Assembly (NCBI RefSeq): GCF_014931605.1
Contig: NZ_CP053382.1
Span: forward strand, 2,418,001 to 2,482,000
DNA: 64,000 nucleotides
Reading direction: 5' to 3'
DNA from: Halomonas sp. MCCC 1A13316
Lineage (GTDB): Bacteria; Pseudomonadota; Gammaproteobacteria; Pseudomonadales; Halomonadaceae
The notes under the pieces: model-generated
Database searches by the model: none
Told to the model about the DNA's origin: nothing
The model's input: only the letters and a program-made list of their open reading frames with translations
Part shown: positions 34,076 through 42,873 of the stretch, one piece after another
Layout of the letters: every line of letters starts with the position of its first letter
How positions within the stretch are numbered: the stretch's first letter is position 1
Position numbers and translations under genes: made by a program

Positions 34076-35626
34076 ATGAATTTCGATTGGGAATACTCAT
34101 TTAGCCTTCTTGGCTATGGCCCGTTATGGCAAGCAACGTTGGTCGTCATCGCATTGAGTCTGCTTTCTTGGGGCATAGCTACCTCGCTGGGCTTCATCCT
34201 AGCGCTTGCCAAGCTATCGCAATATCGAACCCTGAGTCTGCCCGTTGCTGCTTATGTCTGGTTTTTCCGCAGCCTACCACTGCTCGTGCTGCTGATATTC
34301 GTCTACAATCTGCCTCAAGTCTTCCCTTGGATGCGCAGCTATCTCGGTAGCCCGTTCGTTGCAGGGTTGCTTGCTCTAGTGTTGAGCGAGACGGCTTACA
34401 TGGCCGAGATCCATCGTGGCGGCTTGCTCTCTGTTCCAAATGGCCAGAGAGAAGCGGGTAAAGCACTGGGGATCAGCTATTCCGGCATCCAACGGTTCAT
34501 TGTCATTCCTCAGGCTATTCGGGTGGCTCTGCCGACCCTCTCCAATCAATTCATAACCATCGTCAAGCTCACCTCGTTGGTGTCCGTGATATCGCTCGCC
34601 GAGATTCTCATGGTGGGTCAAAGGCTTTATACGCAGAACTTCAAGGTATTAGAAACCATGTTGATGGTTGCCTTGTTCTACGTGATGATAGTAACTGTCT
34701 TCGACAATCTGCTAAAGTTGGCTGAGCGAAACCTGGACGTCACACGTCGAAAGAATAACAACCGCCAACCGAATCATACTGCTACGGAACCCTGTACCAG
34801 CCTGCCAGAGAGCAATTCTCGCTCAACATCACAGCACATCCCAAAGCCCAGCCCTGAGCATAACGTGACTGTGGTCGACGCCAGAAACATCAGCAAAAGC
34901 TTCGACGGCATGCCTGTCCTGAAGAATGTCTCGCTGGAGGTTAGAAAAGGCGAAACTGTTTCCATCATCGGCCCTTCGGGTTCGGGCAAGACAACATTTA
35001 TTCGCACCCTAAATGGCTTGGAAACACCCGATGAGGGGTACATCAAGCTGAATGGGGAATTGTCGTTCAGAAAAGACCCTAGCCAGCCAAACCTGAAAAC
35101 CCAACTACCCCAAGGAAACCAAATCAAGAATATCGGTATGGTGTTTCAGCAGTTCAATCTGTTCCCCCATCGCTCAGTTCTGCAGAACGTTACCCTGGGG
35201 CCACGCTACCACCGCTTTGGCAGTGCCCAAGAACTTGAACAGGAAGCTTTATCGGTACTGGAGAAAGTGGGTATGCGCGAGCACGCCGACAAGTATCCAC
35301 ACCAGCTTTCCGGAGGCCAGCAGCAACGAGTCGCCATTGCCCGGGCTCTGGCGATGAAGCCGTCAATCATGTTGTTCGACGAACCGACCTCTGCCCTCGA
35401 CCCTGAGCTAGTAGGGGAAGTTCTCAAGAATATAGAGTCATTGGCACGTGAAGGTATGACCATGATCATCGTTACACATGAGATGGCGTTCGCTCAGCGC
35501 ATTTCTGACAGAGTAGTCTTCATGGAGGATGGGGCCATCGTGCATGCCGGCACGCCACCCGAGATATTTGAACATAGTGACGAACCACGCGTTAACCGCT
35601 TCCTTAGTGATTTCAACGCTGTTTAA
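34076..35626 (+). CDS. Fused ABC permease and ATP-binding protein for amino-acid-type uptake
   Basis: One 516-residue polypeptide combines both functions. Residues about 1-225 are a HisMQ-type permease ([24 protein letters not shown] loop [28 protein letters not shown]). A Ser/Pro/His-rich linker of about 45 residues follows. From about residue 265 there is a GlnQ-type ATPase with Walker [40 protein letters not shown] and VTHEMAFA. Most relatives are encoded as two proteins. A homodimer would supply two permease and two ATPase halves, so no partner is needed. It works with the binding protein at 33162-34010. Confidence 0.92.
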   Translation: MNFDWEYSFSLLGYGPLWQATLVVIALSLLSWGIATSLGFILALAKLSQYRTLSLPVAAYVWFFRSLPLLVLLIFVYNLPQVFPWMRSYLGSPFVAGLLALVLSETAYMAEIHRGGLLSVPNGQREAGKALGISYSGIQRFIVIPQAIRVALPTLSNQFITIVKLTSLVSVISLAEILMVGQRLYTQNFKVLETMLMVALFYVMIVTVFDNLLKLAERNLDVTRRKNNNRQPNHTATEPCTSLPESNSRSTSQHIPKPSPEHNVTVVDARNISKSFDGMPVLKNVSLEVRKGETVSIIGPSGSGKTTFIRTLNGLETPDEGYIKLNGELSFRKDPSQPNLKTQLPQGNQIKNIGMVFQQFNLFPHRSVLQNVTLGPRYHRFGSAQELEQEALSVLEKVGMREHADKYPHQLSGGQQQRVAIARALAMKPSIMLFDEPTSALDPELVGEVLKNIESLAREGMTMIIVTHEMAFAQRISDRVVFMEDGAIVHAGTPPEIFEHSDEPRVNRFLSDFNAV

Positions 35627-35671
35627 TCATTTTTAACCAATCTGGTGACCGTACAGGAAGGAAGCATCAGT

Positions 35672-36331
35672 ATGGAAGCATGTGGCGAGAGCTCTCTATC
35701 AGATCTGATTGCGCTCAAGTTGAGGAACGCCATAATAACTGGCGAAATCACCCCCGGCACCGCGCTGGTCGAATCCAGGCTATGCAAGCAATATCAGGCC
35801 TCGCGCAACACCATCCGTGAGGCTCTTCGGCAACTTCGTTATGAAGGTCTTATCCAATATGTCCTGAACAAGGGTGCGCAGGTAAAGGTTCTAACCCTAC
35901 CGGATATCCACGACATATACAGAGTCCGGCATACACTTGAATTGGCCGCTATCCAGCACAGCGCTTTTTCGAGGAAACGACATTTATTCGCTATCGATAA
36001 AATACTGAGTGAAGGGGAAGAAGCTGCACACAACAACCGTTGGAATGCAGTAGGAACCAGTAGCTTGTTCTTTCATCATGCCATCGTCGGATTATTGGAA
36101 AGCGAGAGACTAAATGCCTATTTCAACACTATTCTCGCGCAACTTCGGTTGATTTTTTCCATGTCCGATAATGAAAAGCAGTTTCAAGGGGGCTGGCTGG
36201 AGAAAGATCGTCAAATCTATATTCGGCTAGAGGCTGGCCAGCAGGCGGAAGCCGCTGATTTAATGAGGCTCTATCTGTACGAATCGGAAGCTTACGTAAG
36301 CGATATCGTGCTTGCTCATGCCCAGCGATAG
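35672..36331 (+). CDS. GntR-family regulator (FCD subfamily)
   Basis: This 219-residue regulator has an N-terminal winged helix-turn-helix (IALKLRNAIITGEITPGTALVESRLCKQYQASRNTIREALRQLRYEGLIQ). The helical FCD effector domain follows (DIYRVRHTLELAAIQHSAF, then LFFHHAIVGLLES with the metal-binding His). I choose the ATG at 35672, preceded by AGGAAGGA, over the GTG at 35645. It lies 45 bases after the transporter gene and probably controls the divergent amidase/ABC genes through the TTGTTCAACAA palindromes. The effector would be the transported compound or a breakdown product. Confidence 0.88.
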   Translation: MEACGESSLSDLIALKLRNAIITGEITPGTALVESRLCKQYQASRNTIREALRQLRYEGLIQYVLNKGAQVKVLTLPDIHDIYRVRHTLELAAIQHSAFSRKRHLFAIDKILSEGEEAAHNNRWNAVGTSSLFFHHAIVGLLESERLNAYFNTILAQLRLIFSMSDNEKQFQGGWLEKDRQIYIRLEAGQQAEAADLMRLYLYESEAYVSDIVLAHAQR

Positions 36332-36381
36332 CCTTTTACACGCTTTATATTGCATTATTGTCATAAACTAGGAGCTTCACC

Positions 36382-37272
36382 ATGGCCAGCAAAGTCCCCG
36401 CTGCCTACCAGGCTACCCGTGGATCGATTCTGGAGATCGACAAGGTTTTTTACGACAGCTTGACGGAATCCAACGGCCGGCGCCGATTAGTGGCGACGCA
36501 TACCGTGCCGATAAGAGACGGCCTGGCGTGGCCCGTGCCAGCAGGCCATGTATTTCGAATCAAGATCACAGAGGGATCCCAAGTTGGTGATTTCAATATG
36601 TGGAGCCTGCACAATCCGAGGGAGCGAATGTGGGCTTCACGTACTCGCCAACTACAACGGGCTCATGTAAGCACCTACGACAGGCTGTGGTCTACCCTAC
36701 CCTACCTTCGCCCCATGGCGACAATTATCGACGACACCCTAGCCGAGTATGGAGTCGATACTGAAGGTGGGCGGGTACACGACCTGCTAGGCACTCGCTG
36801 CGATCCATATGTCAACCGCCTGCTCACAGGTGAGGACTTCGACTTCCACTGTCACTCCAATCTAGTCCGAGCGGTTGAGCCGTGGGGGTTGACTGAGTAC
36901 GATGTGCACGATGTGCTGAATATCTTCCAATGCACAGGACTCAACGATGACGACCAATATTTCATGAAAGCCTGTCCAGCGCGTCAGGGCGACTATCTTG
37001 AATTCTTTGCCGAGATAGATTTGCTGTGTGCACTCTCCTGTTGCCCTGGGGGAGACCTCTCGGTGGATTTATGGGGACCTGAGGCGCATGACCCCCTGGA
37101 GACCTGTCATCCGCTAGGCATCGAAGTTTATGAGCTGGAGGATGAGTGCTTGGTCGGCTGGCAGCCTCCGAGCCCTGCTCCATACCAAGGGCGCCATGGA
37201 CGCCGCGTTGATAAAATTGATTGGGCAGACATGAAGCAAAAACGAAAGGAGGCGGGTTCGAACGGAGTGTGA
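36382..37272 (+). CDS. DUF1989 (urea carboxylase-associated) family protein
   Basis: This 296-residue protein of the DUF1989 family, often found with urea carboxylase or amide catabolism genes, has conserved blocks WPVPAGHVFRIKITEGSQVGDFNMWSLHNP, LLGTRCDPYVN, CHSNLVRAVEPWGLTEYDVHDVLNIFQ and LLCALSCCPGGDLS. Biochemical function is not firmly known; the Cys and His residues suggest metal or substrate binding. It is the last gene of the plus-strand set after the GntR regulator, 50 bases downstream with AGGAG. With the amidase and importer it points to use of an amide- or guanidine-like nitrogen source. Confidence 0.83.
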   Translation: MASKVPAAYQATRGSILEIDKVFYDSLTESNGRRRLVATHTVPIRDGLAWPVPAGHVFRIKITEGSQVGDFNMWSLHNPRERMWASRTRQLQRAHVSTYDRLWSTLPYLRPMATIIDDTLAEYGVDTEGGRVHDLLGTRCDPYVNRLLTGEDFDFHCHSNLVRAVEPWGLTEYDVHDVLNIFQCTGLNDDDQYFMKACPARQGDYLEFFAEIDLLCALSCCPGGDLSVDLWGPEAHDPLETCHPLGIEVYELEDECLVGWQPPSPAPYQGRHGRRVDKIDWADMKQKRKEAGSNGV

Positions 37273-37475
37273 CAGCCCGTCATTCAATGACTAACCGTAT
37301 CTCTTAGAAAGCGGCGTTTTTTCGGGGCGGCGAGGACAGCACTGCTGCCAACTGCCGCCCTATATTTGAATACCCATCGGTAATGAACTGCACCCCGAAG
37401 GTTGGATTGGGGGTCCAACTATTGGGGGGTAAGATCATTCCTCTACTGCAGACACGCCCCGCAGCTAAGCTATAC

Positions 37476-38465
37476 TTAATTGTCGGGTCCCGTGTGATTG
37501 ACCATCCGCTTGGTAAATAACTCAGGCCGCTTGGCCTGCCATTCCTTCATCGCTGCGATCGGTGACTGATGGTGAAGCGCCTTCTGCGGGATATGGTGAT
37601 TGTACAGCCAAGCGTAGCGTTTGAGGGTCTGTTCCAGATCTTCGCCTGAGGTATAGTGCCGGGTCGCCAGCACATCGCTGATGCGGCCGTTGAACCGTTC
37701 GACCATACCTTTCGTCTGGGGCCGTCCAGGCTTGATCAAGCGATGCTCAATGCCATGGGCCTGGCATTCCTGGTCGAAGGGGTGACGGCCGCTGGGCGTC
37801 CGCTCACCCGCCCGTGTGAAGCGATCGGTGAACGACTTGCCGTTGTCGGTGAGCACCGTCTGGATCTTGAAGGGTGCCTTCTCCTCCACCCGCTTCATGA
37901 ACACCCTGGCATCGTTGGCAGACTGGCTGCGCCTGACCTCCAGATAGACCCAGCGCGTGGCACGGTCGATGGCGACGTACAGGTAGTGCTTCTACTCCTC
38001 GTCGGGCATCTGGGGCAGGTGCTTGATATCAATGTGTACATAGCCGGGTTCATAGTCCTTGAAGGGCTTGTGCCGGGGCTTGCCGTCATCTCCGACGTCC
38101 TGCCGAGCCAGTTCTGCCAGTGTCGGCACCTCACGCCGTTTGAGCATGCGATGCAGGCCCGAGCGAGACAACCGAGGGTGCAGGAACTCGCGCGCCACGA
38201 CGAGCAGATCATCCAAGCCGAGTCGAAGGAATTCGCGTGCGGCAATGAGTACCTCCTCCTGCTCGGAAGTGAGCGTGGCCAGCAGGTTATGACGCGTGTG
38301 CGGTCGGTCATGGACATCGTCACGGTAGCGCCAACGTCGGATGGTGGCGGTGGATACGCCAAACTGGCGGGCCAACTCGCTATCCGTGATGCTGGAATGC
38401 TCTGCTTGGATATCGGCACGGATCTTCGGTGTCGTGGTCGCCTGCTTATGCAGCTTGATGTCCAT
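37476..38465 (-). pseudogene. IS481 transposase with an internal amber codon
   Basis: The reading frame is continuous over about 330 codons: MDIKLHKQATTTPKIRADIQ, a helix-turn-helix (SELARQFGVSTATIRRWRYR), YVHIDIKHLPQMPDEE, then TAG at 37992-37994, then KHYLYVAIDRATRWVYLEV, VLTDNGKSFTDRF and KPGRPQTKGMVERFNGRISDVL with the second and third DDE acids. A single base change would restore it. The final stop lies in flanking DNA just outside the left tip. Confidence 0.88.
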
Positions 38466-38556
38466 GAACCTGCTCCCGGATGAATTACTGTAGAAGGCCT
38501 CTGGCTGCTAGCAGAGGATAACTTCTATAGGCGATTCGATCATCCGGGACCCTACA
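37481..38556 (-). mobile_element. IS481-family element with a single nonsense codon
   Basis: This 1.08-kb element has inverted tips tgtcgggtcccgtgtgat (left) and, at the right, the complement of tgtagggtcccggatgat. It holds one minus-strand transposase gene. No target duplication is evident. The flank to the left (37273-37480) holds no gene and includes a possible end remnant of another IS (ctgcaccccgaaggttgg). Confidence 0.85.
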
Positions 38557-38891
38557 CATAGGGAAGAGATCGAGGAGTATTCCCCTCTCTTGGCCGCCTA
38601 GTAGACAAAGGGCTTTCCCCAAGCATGTTGGATCACAACCAACTGGACACGTTGCTATGTCTCGCTCGAGTCTGCCCTTTCGGAGCATGGGGCCATCTCG
38701 CAAATACCGGTCGATCGCCTTACCGTTATGACCACAGGCCGTAAAGGGACGTATCGCACCCTTATGGAACTATAGAGTTTACTTATTACGGGACATTGGG
38801 CAACCTTTCAAGATGGCAACCCCTGAATCCGCCTGGGCCGTTCTTAAACGTGTAGGGCGAAATACCCATATGGTGAACGTTGAGGAGTTGT
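38557..38891. other. Gene-free stretch
   Basis: I see no coding frame, strong hairpin or transposase fragment here. A possible leader ATG at 38871 is followed by ten codons and a stop overlapping the next small gene. Confidence 0.4.
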
Positions 38892-39068
38892 ATGGCAAAG
38901 ATTGAGCCTGGAGATTTTGCCCAGGTGTTGTACTTGGCAACACGGCAGGTCGGGGGTAAGGGGGCGCGCTTGGGCATCTGCTTTGCGGCGATGAAGTTCA
39001 GGTACTCAAGGCCGTTCTCGATGGAGGCCGCCCTGGATAGGGCGGCGACTGGCGTGAAAAAATTCTGA
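38892..39068 (+). CDS. Small protein of unknown family
   Basis: This 58-residue frame (MAKIEPGDFAQVLYLATRQVG, ending ATGVKKF) is preceded by GAGGAG four bases before the ATG. It is mildly basic with no membrane segment. I know no family for it. It lies between the IS481 copy and a broken small gene, so it may itself be a remnant. Confidence 0.35.
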   Translation: MAKIEPGDFAQVLYLATRQVGGKGARLGICFAAMKFRYSRPFSMEAALDRAATGVKKF

Positions 39069-39102
39069 GTGGGTGCAGCTAGTCATTGTTGTCGGCTCAG
39101 AC

Positions 39103-39381
39103 CTATGCCTTCGGGTCTTCTAGATAGCAAAGCTCTTGCCCGATGAAAATCACTGGATAAGGAATACCGTCATTCTCACGAATTGTGTCGCGAAAGTGCG
39201 CGAAGACATGGCCCGGTGGATAGCTGTCAATCAGTGCGTTCAGTCACTGTTCTAACGCCTCACGATCCTCAGCCCATGGGACTCCTGAATCAGGATAGAT
39301 CCCCTTATCATTTAACGCTGGCTCAACCAAATCATCAAAAATCTGCAGAATTTGTGCTTTCTCAGTGGCCTTTTTAGCCAT
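39103..39381 (-). pseudogene. Small hypothetical gene with one in-frame stop
   Basis: From an ATG at 39381 with GGGAGG eight bases upstream the frame reads MAKKATEKAQILQIFDDLVE, then LNDKGIYPDSGVPWAEDREALEQ, a TGA at 39244-39246, and continues in frame as LNALIDSYPPGHVFAHFRDTIRENDG, then FIGQELCYLEDPKA to a TAG at 39103. The coding quality on both sides of the stop suggests a recent nonsense mutation in a 92-residue protein. The family is unrecognised. Confidence 0.55.
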
Positions 39382-39626
39382 AATCACAACCTCCCGATAA
39401 CATTAATCTTCCCAGGAGCAGACTAGGCGCTACGCTGGCAGCTCGTGCTGGATGGCATTAGGTTCCGCCCCCTCACGAGCGCCTCCGCGTTGTTCACCTC
39501 GAAACATCTCGATCATGGATTATACTGAATGATAGCTTGGTAGTCATAGCGACTTACCGACAAAAAATTCTTCATGCTGAGCTTGATCTTTTCCGGCCTA
39601 CGGCATGAAATTCTGACCCTATGCCC

Positions 39627-39651
39627 ATTCGGAACACAGCGTGTTCCGAAT
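39627..39651. repeat. Perfect 11-bp inverted repeat
   Basis: ATTCGGAACAC pairs with GTGTTCCGAAT around AGC. It shares the ATTCG...CGAAT outer core with the palindrome at 39823-39851. There is no T-run, so it is not a typical terminator. Confidence 0.6.
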
Positions 39652-39822
39652 TGAGAAGCCCAGTTAATGAACCATATTCGGGCTAGTTCACGTGCAACAT
39701 GCATAGCCGCGCCGACGATTCGGCAGCCAAATGAGGGGCTTCAGATGTCGCCCTGCTTGCAGAATAGGACTGGCGGAACGAGCCTGCTTCTATCCTTATA
39801 GGCCTTCGACAAATAACCATAT

Positions 39823-39851
39823 CAATTCGAGAGACACTGTCTCTCGAATTG
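39823..39851. repeat. Perfect 14-bp inverted repeat with one-base centre
   Basis: CAATTCGAGAGACA, a central C, and TGTCTCTCGAATTG form a 29-base mirror-complement with no mismatch. With the palindrome 172 bases to the left it frames a gene-free stretch at the edge of the integrase-bearing region. Confidence 0.7.
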
Positions 39852-40005
39852 GTCGCAGGCCAAATCGACTTGTGGTGAACAGGCTAAAGTATCGATATCA
39901 CGCCCGCACCTAGCTTTAAACACTGCAAACACCTGGAGCTGTCGCGTTTCGCTGGCGATCAGTAACTATCACCGCATGCCGCAGTCATGAACCCGCTCCT
40001 GCTAT

Positions 40006-40326
40006 GTGGAGCGAGGGTTATCAAGCCTGTACGGGCAACTATTTGGCCAAACCGTTATGCCCCTTCGCATAAGCTACCGAATTGAAGATAAAGAAAAGCA
40101 CTTTACAAGCAGAAGAAGGGCTGATAGCTTTTGGGTGTCGAGTCAAATTACTCGGCCGGGCGTGAGAACCCGAATTTCCAAGGCGCACCAGCGCCTACAC
40201 AGTGAAGGCGCTTTTTTGTGGCCTTCACAAGTGTATATGGTGGCTGGTTGCGGGCAGGCTTCGGCCTGGCCGGTTCCCTTGGATGCCGGTTTCTCACCCC
40301 GTAGCCAGTCACCTCCAGTTGCGTGA
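40006..40326 (+). other. Ash/C4-RNA-like leader region of a satellite or integrative element
   Basis: The last third of this open frame (GAFLWPSQVYMVAGCGQASAW, then PVPLDAGF) closely follows the pattern of Ash-family frames found in front of replication genes of P4-like satellites and many integrative elements (typically ...YMVGCAGQPxGWPVxxxAG...). There the DNA often encodes a structured C4-type antisense RNA rather than a protein. The segment contains a good terminator (40190-40217) and short complementary blocks (gcgtgagaa repeated at 40160 and 40322). I call it a regulatory leader of the following operon; the protein reading may be incidental. Confidence 0.5.
40190..40217 (+). terminator. 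Intrinsic terminator inside the Ash/C4-like leader
   Basis: AGCGCCT pairs with AGGCGCT around a 9-base loop and is followed by TTTTT. It would end a short leader transcript before the operon at 40369. Confidence 0.72.
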
Positions 40327-40368
40327 GAACAATTGTTGGTGACTCCAAAAATCCAAGGAGCGTCACCA

Positions 40369-40572
40369 ATGGCTACCCGCATACATCTCCCCCTCCGCAG
40401 CCGACGTGCGCGTGCTGCCGCCCACCGGGCGATGGCTTACGCCGCCTTCGCCTCCAATAGCAGCGAGCGTGTTCGCTACCATCGCTATCACGTCCACATG
40501 CGCAAGGCCGAGGCCCTGTCTCGCGCCGCCGATCTCGACGGGAGCGACGCCCCGTGGGAGGGGAACGCATGA
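40369..40572 (+). CDS. Small basic protein, first gene of the helicase operon
   Basis: This 67-residue protein (MATRIHLPLRSRRARAAAHR...) is rich in Arg, Ala and His. AAGGAG lies eight bases upstream of the ATG, which is why I reject an earlier in-frame start at 40333. Its stop overlaps the next ATG (ATGA at 40569-40572). No family is recognised; its basic, helical make-up suggests nucleic-acid binding. Tight coupling to a winged-helix protein and a helicase indicates a shared function. Confidence 0.65.
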   Translation: MATRIHLPLRSRRARAAAHRAMAYAAFASNSSERVRYHRYHVHMRKAEALSRAADLDGSDAPWEGNA

Positions 40573-41189
40573 ACCTGCTCGCCGATACACAGACAACCCA
40601 CGATGCGCTGCCGGAATCCGCCCGGATCTCTATCAACTCGGTCGAGCCCATAAAACGCATGGTGGCCGAGGCACTGGACCATCAGTTGTTGATCTTTGCC
40701 CAGACCCAGCAGGAATTCACGGTCAGCGATGTCCGGGATGCCCTGATTAACCTACCCGAGCTCGAGGGCCTGGATCCGGCCGTACTGCGTTACCGTGTCA
40801 GAGATCGACTCCGAACTCTGGAGCGACACGGGCTGGCCTACCGTGTAGGCGTACATGGCAAAAACCGGCCACTGTATCGCTTGCATCTTGAGGCCTCTCC
40901 TTCACCTGATGTCACCGAGCCCTCACCCAACCCTAATCTAGCCTCACCTCCATCCAACTCACTGGCGGATTACCTGAAGGAAGAACGCAAGCGGCTACGT
41001 ACCGACATGCAGGTCATACTGGCCGAAGCAGATCATTACGACACTCTTCTCCAACGCTTTCCCGACGAGCGCGACCGTATCGCTCCGCTAATCACGCAGG
41101 CGCTCTCCCGCGGTGGTGAGCTTAAAGGCATGCTGGATGCCAATATCCGGCTGCGCAACGCACTGCTGGATGAGGAGCGTCGCGCATGA
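40569..41189 (+). CDS. Winged-helix-like protein with C-terminal coiled coil
   Basis: This 206-residue protein has residues about 20-105 that look like a winged helix (IKRMVAEALDHQLLIFAQTQ, FTVSDVRDAL, LRYRVRDRLRTLERHGLAYRVGVHGKNRPLYRL). A Pro/Ser-rich linker follows, then a charged coiled coil (DYLKEERKRLRTDMQVILAEADHYDTLL). It overlaps its neighbours by four bases on both sides (ATGA), so the three genes are translated together. It is probably the DNA-recognition or adaptor subunit for the helicase. The exact family is unknown. Confidence 0.7.
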   Translation: MNLLADTQTTHDALPESARISINSVEPIKRMVAEALDHQLLIFAQTQQEFTVSDVRDALINLPELEGLDPAVLRYRVRDRLRTLERHGLAYRVGVHGKNRPLYRLHLEASPSPDVTEPSPNPNLASPPSNSLADYLKEERKRLRTDMQVILAEADHYDTLLQRFPDERDRIAPLITQALSRGGELKGMLDANIRLRNALLDEERRA

Positions 41190-42739
41190 ACTCAACGAGC
41201 TCCGAAGCTATCTCAAGGCAGCACCCGCTGCCCCTACGTCCCTGGCAGGCCGCTTGTCTTCAGCAAGCCCTGCAATCGCTGACGCCCCAAACGCCACATT
41301 TCCTGTGTCAGGCCACTCCGGGCGCGGGAAAGATGATGCTGGCTGCCGTACTTGCCGATGAACTCATGTCGAGAGGCGATATCGACTTCGTTCTCTATTT
41401 GGGTCCTACGCGAGCCGTCGTGGCACGGGCGGTCGAGACACTCTGTGAGGTCACCGGTCTGCCCATGCATGGCCGCCTGGGAGCTGCCGGCGGGGCCTAC
41501 ACGTATCATGCTCTGAATCATCGTTTGCAGGAGCTCAAGGCGCTGTGTCAGCAAGCTCGGGTCATGCTGATATGGGACGAAAGTCACCACGCCGCGGGTC
41601 GTGGCGAGGACGAACAGGACACCAGTAATCGCTGGGGGTTGGCCCTGTTGGCACTGGAACGTCATGTCCAGTACACCCTAGCGCTGTCAGGGACACCCTG
41701 GCGTACCGATGGCAGCTGCCTGCCGCTGCTTCGCTACGTAGAAAGTACCCAGGGAAAGCCACAGGCGCACCCTCTCCCAGCGGATGGTGAGTCAAGCGAC
41801 GAGGCAGACCTGACCCACGCGCTCGTGCCGGATTTTGTCTACTCGCTGACAGAAGCCATTCGGGATCAGGTCTGTCGCTTGCCGCGCCTACAGTTGATCG
41901 ACAATCCGGCGATCCAACTGACGGCCTACCATCCTCGCAGCGGGCGTCAGGAAACGCATCATTACAGCAGCATCCCTCACCTTCTGCGACACCCGACGAT
42001 GCAGTACAGTCAGCTACTTCGACACAGCGAACCGATGACGCATCTGCTTGAGCGCAGCTGTCAGCAACTGAGGGCATTGCGTCAGCAGGACCCCGATGCA
42101 GCCGGGCTGGTCGTGGCATCTGACATCGCTCATGCCGAAGAGATTGCCGAATACCTGGAGGATCGTGGCGAGACCGTCTGCCTGGTCACCAGCCGCTCAC
42201 CCGGCGCTCATGAGCGTCTCAGTCACTTTCGCGATACAAAGACACCCTGGTTGGTTGCGGTCGGAATGGTCAGCGAGGGAGTAGATATCCCTCGCCTGCG
42301 AGTGTGCTGTTATCTCAGCCATATCCGCACGGAACAGCGCTTTCGTCAGGTTTTGGGACGCATTATCCGCCGTGAGGGAATTGAGGACGCAGAATGCTAC
42401 CTGTTTGCCCTCAATGAACCCTCGTTGCGTCATTTTGCCCGCCGCATCACGGATGACCTTCCCGATGATCTGGCTCATGTACAACTAGCGAGTCCCTCCT
42501 CATCCAAGCCTGCTGCAGATATCCCAGGCAACGCTGGGGACCCCGCGTCCGGAAATGGAGGGGCCAGTGACCTGGACGCTCAGTCGGCTCAGGACCCTGG
42601 ACTTAATCCCGCTCGGATCCCATCGCCACATCTTAGCCTGAATGCGCTACCAACGTTGGGGTTACAGGTCGCCCCCGACGTCGAATTCTCCAACCAGTTC
42701 ATTACTCGCTTGATTGCACTCCAGCTTTCTCATTCTTGA
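41186..42739 (+). CDS. SF2 (DExH) helicase-like ATPase with unusual Walker A
   Basis: This is a 517-residue two-domain helicase. Walker A reads ATPGAGKMM, with Met50 where nearly all helicases have Thr or Ser after Lys49. The DExH box is Asp131-Glu-Ser-His134 (LIWDESHHA), motif III is SGTPWR, motif V VSEGVDIP and motif VI QVLGRIIRR. The architecture is like type III restriction/UvrB-type SF2 proteins without a nuclease domain. The C-terminal 100 residues are low-complexity, then SNQFITRLIALQL. It is the last of three overlapping genes behind an Ash/C4-like leader and just before an integrase. A role in element replication or in anti-phage defence is possible. Confidence 0.82.
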   Translation: MNSTSSEAISRQHPLPLRPWQAACLQQALQSLTPQTPHFLCQATPGAGKMMLAAVLADELMSRGDIDFVLYLGPTRAVVARAVETLCEVTGLPMHGRLGAAGGAYTYHALNHRLQELKALCQQARVMLIWDESHHAAGRGEDEQDTSNRWGLALLALERHVQYTLALSGTPWRTDGSCLPLLRYVESTQGKPQAHPLPADGESSDEADLTHALVPDFVYSLTEAIRDQVCRLPRLQLIDNPAIQLTAYHPRSGRQETHHYSSIPHLLRHPTMQYSQLLRHSEPMTHLLERSCQQLRALRQQDPDAAGLVVASDIAHAEEIAEYLEDRGETVCLVTSRSPGAHERLSHFRDTKTPWLVAVGMVSEGVDIPRLRVCCYLSHIRTEQRFRQVLGRIIRREGIEDAECYLFALNEPSLRHFARRITDDLPDDLAHVQLASPSSSKPAADIPGNAGDPASGNGGASDLDAQSAQDPGLNPARIPSPHLSLNALPTLGLQVAPDVEFSNQFITRLIALQLSHS

Positions 42740-42873
42740 ACGTCCTGATTTCGGCCTGGATGGAGCGCCGTCTCGGCCATGTTGGCGAGCAAGCAGGCTA
42801 GCACCGGGATGACCCCTGGACACATCGCGCAGCAAATTCTAGAGTTAACTGTATATTTATCAGGGTATAAACA

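Larger units (their letters stand above)
39382..40005. other. Gene-free stretch with two large palindromes
   Basis: No intact gene is seen. The stretch holds two near-perfect palindromes at 39627-39651 and 39823-39851 (listed separately) and a short minus-strand frame (MIEMFRGEQRGG..., 28 codons from about 39515) with no clear meaning. Confidence 0.4.

Noticed and set aside
39627..39851. CRISPR array or terminator pair
   Set aside because: There are only two palindromes, of different sequence and 172 bases apart, without regular spacers or T-runs.
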